From contig CAKRPJ010000071.1 in assembly GCA_934376955.1 (NCBI GenBank), forward strand, positions 1-8,191: DNA of 8,191 bases. Direction: 5' to 3'. Every line of letters begins with the position of its first letter. Within the stretch, counting starts at the first letter, position 1. Positions 5,748 to 8,191 of the stretch are shown here, piece after piece. Origin of the DNA: CAKRPJ01 sp934376955. GTDB lineage: Bacteria > Bacillota > Clostridia > Lachnospirales > Lachnospiraceae. The translations under genes and the position numbers were made by a program. The notes below the pieces were generated by a model, which had not been told where the DNA came from, made no database searches, and was given only the letters and a program-made list of their open reading frames with translations.

Positions 5748-6617
5748 TCTGCGTTCAAAATGTTTTCCGTGTCCGAAAGCTCCCTGAACCATACAGGTCT
5801 GGGACGCAAATTCCGCCCCTGCTTCCATGGCTTTCTTTAATTCTGCCTGATAAAAGGCTTTATCTGACCGCATCTTCTCCGGTTCCTTTTCCTCACTTTC
5901 GAGGATCGAAAGAAGAAAGGCCGTCGCAAAGGAATCTCCGGCACCGAGCGTATCGACTGCCTCTACCAGCTTCGGAGCCTGTGACATAAATATCTCTCCG
6001 TCATAGAATACGGCCCCACGGCTTCCGCAGGTCGCAATGACCTTCCCGCAGCCTGCCTTCTTCATTTTTTTACAGATCTCCTGTACCTCATCCTCCGGCA
6101 TCTCACCGCAGGATAAGAATGCATAGTCCGCATACGGTGCCGCAGCAGCTACCTTTTCTTCAACCTTCCACTGGCCGGAGAAATCATAGGACAGAGAAAT
6201 GCCCGCCTCCTTAACCTTTGCCAGCTGGCTGTCAAAATAGCCGTTATTACTTGTGTGGACATGCGAAAAGCTCTTAATATAGCGGATATCGTCCTCCGTC
6301 AGCTTTATCGGTCTTTCTTTTGTGATCCCACCTTTATTGCTGCCGAGAAAAACGCGGTCTCCGTCTACCAGAGTAACTCTCGCATAGCCGTTTTCCCCAT
6401 CATACTGTCTGCAATGTCCATGTTCCACTCCCAGCTCATCCAATGTTGCTATGACATGGCTTGCAACCTCATCACGTCCGAACACTCCCATATAGGAAGC
6501 ATCCGCGCCAAGCATTTTTGCGTAAACCGAAAAGTTGAGTGCCTGTCCGCCGGGGAACATGGTCTTCAGGTGCTCATACTTATCGCACACGTTGTCTCCA
6601 ATACCGATTACCCGCAT
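5745..6617 (-). CDS. frlD: PfkB-family kinase, fructoselysine 6-kinase FrlD-like
   Basis: Predicted ATP-dependent kinase that phosphorylates fructoselysine or a related Amadori product at C6, feeding the downstream deglycase. The 290-residue protein has the ribokinase/PfkB fold: N-terminal GIGDNVCDKYEHL (5-17) and FPGGQALNFSVYA (21-33) as in FrlD, DFSGQW (145-150), and PfkB signature 2 DTLGAGDSFATAFL (222-235) with catalytic base Asp228. FrlD-like features include the short substrate lid and the DRVF segment (87-90). AAGGAG lies 7 nt before the ATG and a near-consensus promoter lies at 6668-6696. Oddly, the last codons (FERR) and the TAA stop are formed by repeat sequence (R3 edge). Ribokinase or fructokinase is the less likely alternative; the adjacent FrlB-like gene favours FrlD. 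Confidence 0.82.
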   Translation of the reverse strand: MRVIGIGDNVCDKYEHLKTMFPGGQALNFSVYAKMLGADASYMGVFGRDEVASHVIATLDELGVEHGHCRQYDGENGYARVTLVDGDRVFLGSNKGGITKERPIKLTEDDIRYIKSFSHVHTSNNGYFDSQLAKVKEAGISLSYDFSGQWKVEEKVAAAAPYADYAFLSCGEMPEDEVQEICKKMKKAGCGKVIATCGSRGAVFYDGEIFMSQAPKLVEAVDTLGAGDSFATAFLLSILESEEKEPEKMRSDKAFYQAELKKAMEAGAEFASQTCMVQGAFGHGKHFERR

Positions 6618-6644
6618 TGTCGATCTCCTTTATAGGTTGTATAT

Positions 6645-6656
6645 CATTATATAATG
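6645..6656. promoter_or_regulatory. Palindromic operator candidate before frlD
   Basis: CATTATATAATG is a perfect 12-bp palindrome just downstream of the predicted transcription start. A second inverted repeat, TTATA-TTATG-TATAA (6657-6671), overlaps the -10 region. Such AT-rich dyads are typical repressor sites; frl genes elsewhere are controlled by a GntR-family protein, but no regulator for them is in this window. Confidence 0.4.
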
Positions 6657-6667
6657 TTATATTATGT

Positions 6668-6696
6668 ATAATAGCTCACGCCGGGTCATTTGTCAA
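6668..6696 (-). promoter_or_regulatory. Promoter of the frlD-frlB unit
   Basis: On the minus strand a perfect TTGACA (6691-6696) is followed, after exactly 17 nt, by TATTAT (6668-6673, 5/6). The start is expected near 6661, giving a leader of about 44 nt before the frlD ATG. Confidence 0.75.
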
Positions 6697-6837
6697 GAAT
6701 AAATCATAAAAAATGGCCTCGAGAACAGCGATGCGGGAATTTCTTTTACAGCAGCGCGGGCCTCCGTGCATCCGCAGATACTGCAGGTCATCTTTTCTGC
6801 CTTTTCCAGATAGATCAACGGACGTTCGACTTGAATT

Positions 6838-7770
6838 TTATGCCTGCTCAAATCGTTCCAGAATTTCCCGAACCACCTGCAGCTCCAAGCCGGTTTCTGC
6901 TGCGATCTGGCTTTCTGTGTGCTTTTTTCGGAAAAGGCTGTAGATCTCAAGTACACGGTCAATTCCTTCCTTCACACCGGTTTCACGGCCGATTTTCTCG
7001 CCAGCCTCTCGGCCGATTTTCTCACCAGCTTCACGGCCGATTTTCTCGCCTTCCGCAAATTCTGCTTTTCGGATCAGTTCCTTCTCACGTTTTTCATCAT
7101 ATTCAAAGATACACACTTCGATCGCCTCCGTTCGATTCTTCCTCAGGAAATCACCCAGTATATTTTCCTCGATACATTCCGTTACCGCCTGCTCGACTGC
7201 CATATTTATGTCTCCGTCCCCGGCTGCATATTTCCGAATTTTGTTCACTAACAACATATATTCCTTCAGCAGCTTACATGCGTCCAGAACCGCCTGCTGT
7301 TTGTCTGGATTGATGTTTAAAACCTTTACGATCAGCTCTAATTCCGGCGTATCTGTTTTCTGTTTAAAGGAGTGTGACAATCTAAGTTCACTTTCCGCCG
7401 CGCGATCCTCCTCACCATTGTAAAACACCACGAAATGAGGAGTAGGAAGTTCCACTAAGGTTGACGCGTACAGCGTCCGATCCCGGATCAGCATCTGGAA
7501 CTCTTTCGCCACATAGATCAGAAAACGCAGCGGCATATTGGGATTCCATGTTGACTGATGTTCATACAGATTTAGCTGCATGTCCAACAGAAATGCCTGA
7601 TCATTTTTCATGTTCATGTATACTGCATTTTTCAATGTCACGATTTCCAGTTCCGTCGGATCCGTATAATGCGAATGATTCACCGCATTGTATAGACTTA
7701 GCAGATTTTCCCTTGTGCTGAAAATCATCCGGAACAAGGTGTCCTTATGATCTCTCCTTGCTCTTGTCAA
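6838..7770 (-). CDS. Rpn-family PD-(D/E)XK nuclease / transposase-like protein
   Basis: Predicted nuclease of the Rpn (recombination-promoting nuclease, formerly YhgA-like transposase) family, 310 residues. The N-terminus HKDTLFRMIFSTRENLLSLYNA (8-29) and the core FLLDMQLNLYEHQSTWNPNM (60-79) are family hallmarks; Asp63 and Glu70-x-Gln72 fit the PD-(D/E)XK active site. A charged tail follows with three tandem GEKIGRE(A/T) copies (241-264), then a short helical end (SLFRKKHTESQIAAETGLEL) resembling a helix-turn-helix. The start is TTG at 7770 with a poor ribosome site (GGAG 12 nt away). A much better site with an ATG at 7818 is in frame but blocked by TAA at 7801-7803. This family is often present in many copies in Clostridia and possibly mobile; the cellular role is not established. 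Confidence 0.85.
   Translation of the reverse strand: MTRARRDHKDTLFRMIFSTRENLLSLYNAVNHSHYTDPTELEIVTLKNAVYMNMKNDQAFLLDMQLNLYEHQSTWNPNMPLRFLIYVAKEFQMLIRDRTLYASTLVELPTPHFVVFYNGEEDRAAESELRLSHSFKQKTDTPELELIVKVLNINPDKQQAVLDACKLLKEYMLLVNKIRKYAAGDGDINMAVEQAVTECIEENILGDFLRKNRTEAIEVCIFEYDEKREKELIRKAEFAEGEKIGREAGEKIGREAGEKIGRETGVKEGIDRVLEIYSLFRKKHTESQIAAETGLELQVVREILERFEQA
6986..7044. repeat. 24-bp tandem repeat inside the Rpn gene
   Basis: CGGCCGATTTT occurs at 6986-6996, 7010-7020 and 7034-7044, a period of 24 bp, so each unit adds eight codons without changing frame. It encodes the GEKIGRE(A/T) repeats. Copy number is likely to vary between strains by slippage. Confidence 0.8.
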
Positions 7771-7800
7771 CCGAGATAAACGCTCCGCGAGGATGCGCAG

Positions 7801-7830
7801 TTACGAGCAAAAACTCATCAAAAATCTCCT
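7801..7830 (-). other. SD-ATG five-codon frame upstream of the Rpn start
   Basis: On the minus strand AGGAG (7826-7830) lies 7 nt before ATG (7816-7818), which encodes MSFCS and stops at TAA (7801-7803). It is in frame with the Rpn gene, 16 codons upstream of its TTG. It may be the former start lost to a nonsense change, a tiny leader peptide, or a chance motif. Confidence 0.4.
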
Positions 7831-7950
7831 GCCCTTCAATTGTTGATAAATTGGATAAGCATAAGATTTTCTCAGATCGATTCCAGAACAGAATATAAGA
7901 TAAATATGAAGTGATGATAAAGAAAAATATATGCTTGATAATATCAATGT

Positions 7951-7959
7951 ATCATATCA
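7951..7959 (-). promoter_or_regulatory. Possible extended -10 promoter for the Rpn gene
   Basis: On the minus strand TGATATGAT gives an extended -10 (TG, one base, TATGAT). No -35 box is seen at the right distance. It would give a leader of about 175 nt for the Rpn gene. Confidence 0.28.
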
Positions 7960-7995
7960 CGGTCATGGTTGCAAGGGGGAAAGAGATGTGGTAAA

Positions 7996-8109
7996 GCACG
8001 AGACGGTCGCCTGCGACAACCGAAGTGAAACCAAGACTTCGAACCGTTCGAGCCCGGCAGAATCTGAATGTACGAAAAAAGGAGCTACCCAACGGATATC
8101 TCCTTTTTT
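7996..8109 (+). ncRNA. Candidate structured RNA ending in a terminator
   Basis: This GC-rich island can fold on the plus strand as a three-way junction: P1 CGA-G-ACGG (7999-8006) with CCGTTCG (8044-8050), a short hairpin TCG-CCTG-CGA (8007-8016), and CGAAGT/ACTTCG (8021-8026/8036-8041) with a 9-nt loop. A strong intrinsic terminator follows at 8075-8109. No promoter was recognised and it matches no RNA class I know. Strand is inferred from fold and terminator; the same pairing is possible on the minus strand downstream of the tRNA. Confidence 0.3.
8075..8109. terminator. Bidirectional intrinsic terminator
   Basis: AAAAAAGGAG (8075-8084) pairs with CTCCTTTTTT (8100-8109); the inner part continues pairing with one mismatch. 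Both strands end the stem in six T residues. On the minus strand it lies 11 nt past the tRNA-Gly and should end that transcript; on the plus strand it could end the candidate RNA. Confidence 0.85.
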
Positions 8110-8119
8110 ATATTAAAAG

Positions 8120-8191
8120 AGCACGAGACGGGATTCGAACCCGCGACCCTCGCCTTGGCAAGGCGATACTCCACCACTGAGCCACTCGTGC
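8120..8191 (-). tRNA. tRNA-Gly (anticodon GCC)
   Basis: The minus strand gives a full cloverleaf: acceptor GCACGAG/CTCGTGC (7 bp), D arm GCTC..GAGT, anticodon stem TCGCC/GGCGA with loop TTGCCAA (anticodon GCC), and T arm GCGGG-TTCGAAT-CCCGT. The base at 8120 gives U73, as in bacterial glycine tRNAs. CCA is not encoded and must be added by tRNA nucleotidyltransferase. The 5' end is exactly at the window edge. Confidence 0.95.

Larger units (their letters stand above)
5610..5760. repeat. Intergenic palindromic repeat, copy B (long form)
   Basis: This unit starts TCGCAATCCGC (5610) and ends GGGGGAATGCTTATCTGCGTTCAA. A 9-bp inverted pair, TGAACGCAG (5636-5644) and CTGCGTTCA (5749-5757), encloses two nested hairpins (5659-5687 and 5689-5747). 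This resembles REP/MITE-type non-autonomous elements, although no transposase partner is seen. Its right edge overlaps the 3' end of frlD. Confidence 0.85.
7771..8119. other. Non-coding stretch between Rpn gene and tRNA-Gly
   Basis: No convincing protein gene is seen; the 61-codon plus-strand frame at 7931-8116 runs through the terminator and has no family features. The stretch holds the short SD-ATG-stop segment at 7801-7830, AT-rich sequence with a possible leftward promoter (7951-7959), a foldable GC-rich block (7996-8060) and a bidirectional terminator (8075-8109). Confidence 0.5.

Noticed and set aside
6693..6962. Small minus-strand frame with CSICGC motif overlapping the Rpn 3' end
   Set aside because: It overlaps the well-supported Rpn frame, its late internal ATG lacks a ribosome site, and one CxxC-like motif is not enough to call a gene.
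6838..7770. Rpn gene as part of a complete insertion sequence
   Set aside because: No terminal inverted repeats or target duplications were seen flanking it, and Rpn proteins are not classical IS transposases.
7781..7830. Degenerate repeat copy upstream of the Rpn gene (GCTCCGCG, CGCAGT, ACTCAT)
   Set aside because: The shared words are short and not in a convincing order, so homology to copies A/B cannot be supported by eye.
7854..7862. GGATAAGCAT as a further copy of the intergenic repeat
   Set aside because: Only 9 bases (GATAAGCAT) match the repeat and the flanks differ; such a match is likely by chance.
7996..8067. A second, degenerate tRNA gene
   Set aside because: Only the 11-nt 3' end matches; no D arm, anticodon stem or T-loop can be aligned with the tRNA-Gly.
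7931..8116. 61-codon plus-strand frame
   Set aside because: It reads through the terminator stem and the GC-rich island, has no ribosome site near its start and no recognisable protein features.

Overview
The window looks like chromosomal DNA of a gut-type Clostridia bacterium, most likely a Lachnospiraceae member. This is inferred from the gene families (YtcJ-like amidohydrolase, Rpn-family nuclease with a GEKIGREA repeat tail, HD_3 phosphohydrolase, fructoselysine-type kinase/deglycase pair), strong AAGGAG-type ribosome binding sites, frequent TTG/GTG starts, sigma-A type promoters and a tRNA-Gly without encoded CCA. No marker gene fixes the species.

Layout, left to right. Positions 1-310 are a regulatory intergenic region. 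It has a leftward promoter for a gene beyond the left edge and a rightward promoter with a perfect palindrome over its -35 box, driving an XRE-type regulator (311-1048). Convergent with it, 3 bp away, is a cytoplasmic YtcJ-like metal-dependent amidohydrolase (minus strand, ending at 1052). A short divergent region (2696-2804) separates this from a SpoU/TrmH-family RNA methyltransferase (2805-3632). Converging on the methyltransferase is an HD-domain phosphohydrolase (3701-4300, minus), whose terminator overlaps its own stop codon.

The region 4500-6617 (minus) holds a PfkB kinase resembling FrlD followed by a SIS protein resembling FrlB. Together these would phosphorylate an Amadori product such as fructoselysine and split the 6-phosphate into glucose 6-phosphate and the free amine. 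They share a near-consensus promoter (6668-6696). The two genes are separated by 273 bp filled with two tandem, diverged copies of a palindromic intergenic repeat. One copy forms the last codons and stop of the kinase, and a third fragment lies next to the HD gene.

The right part holds an Rpn-family PD-(D/E)XK nuclease/transposase-like gene (6838-7770, minus) with a TTG start and an in-frame stop just upstream. After it come a non-coding stretch with a possible structured RNA, a bidirectional terminator and a tRNA-Gly(GCC) at the right edge.

No phage, CRISPR or classical IS element is visible. The least explained signals are the palindromic repeat family around frlD/frlB, and the 7996-8109 segment, which contains an 11-bp copy of the tRNA 3' end plus foldable sequence and a terminator. 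All functions are read from sequence motifs and family memory; no database search was run.
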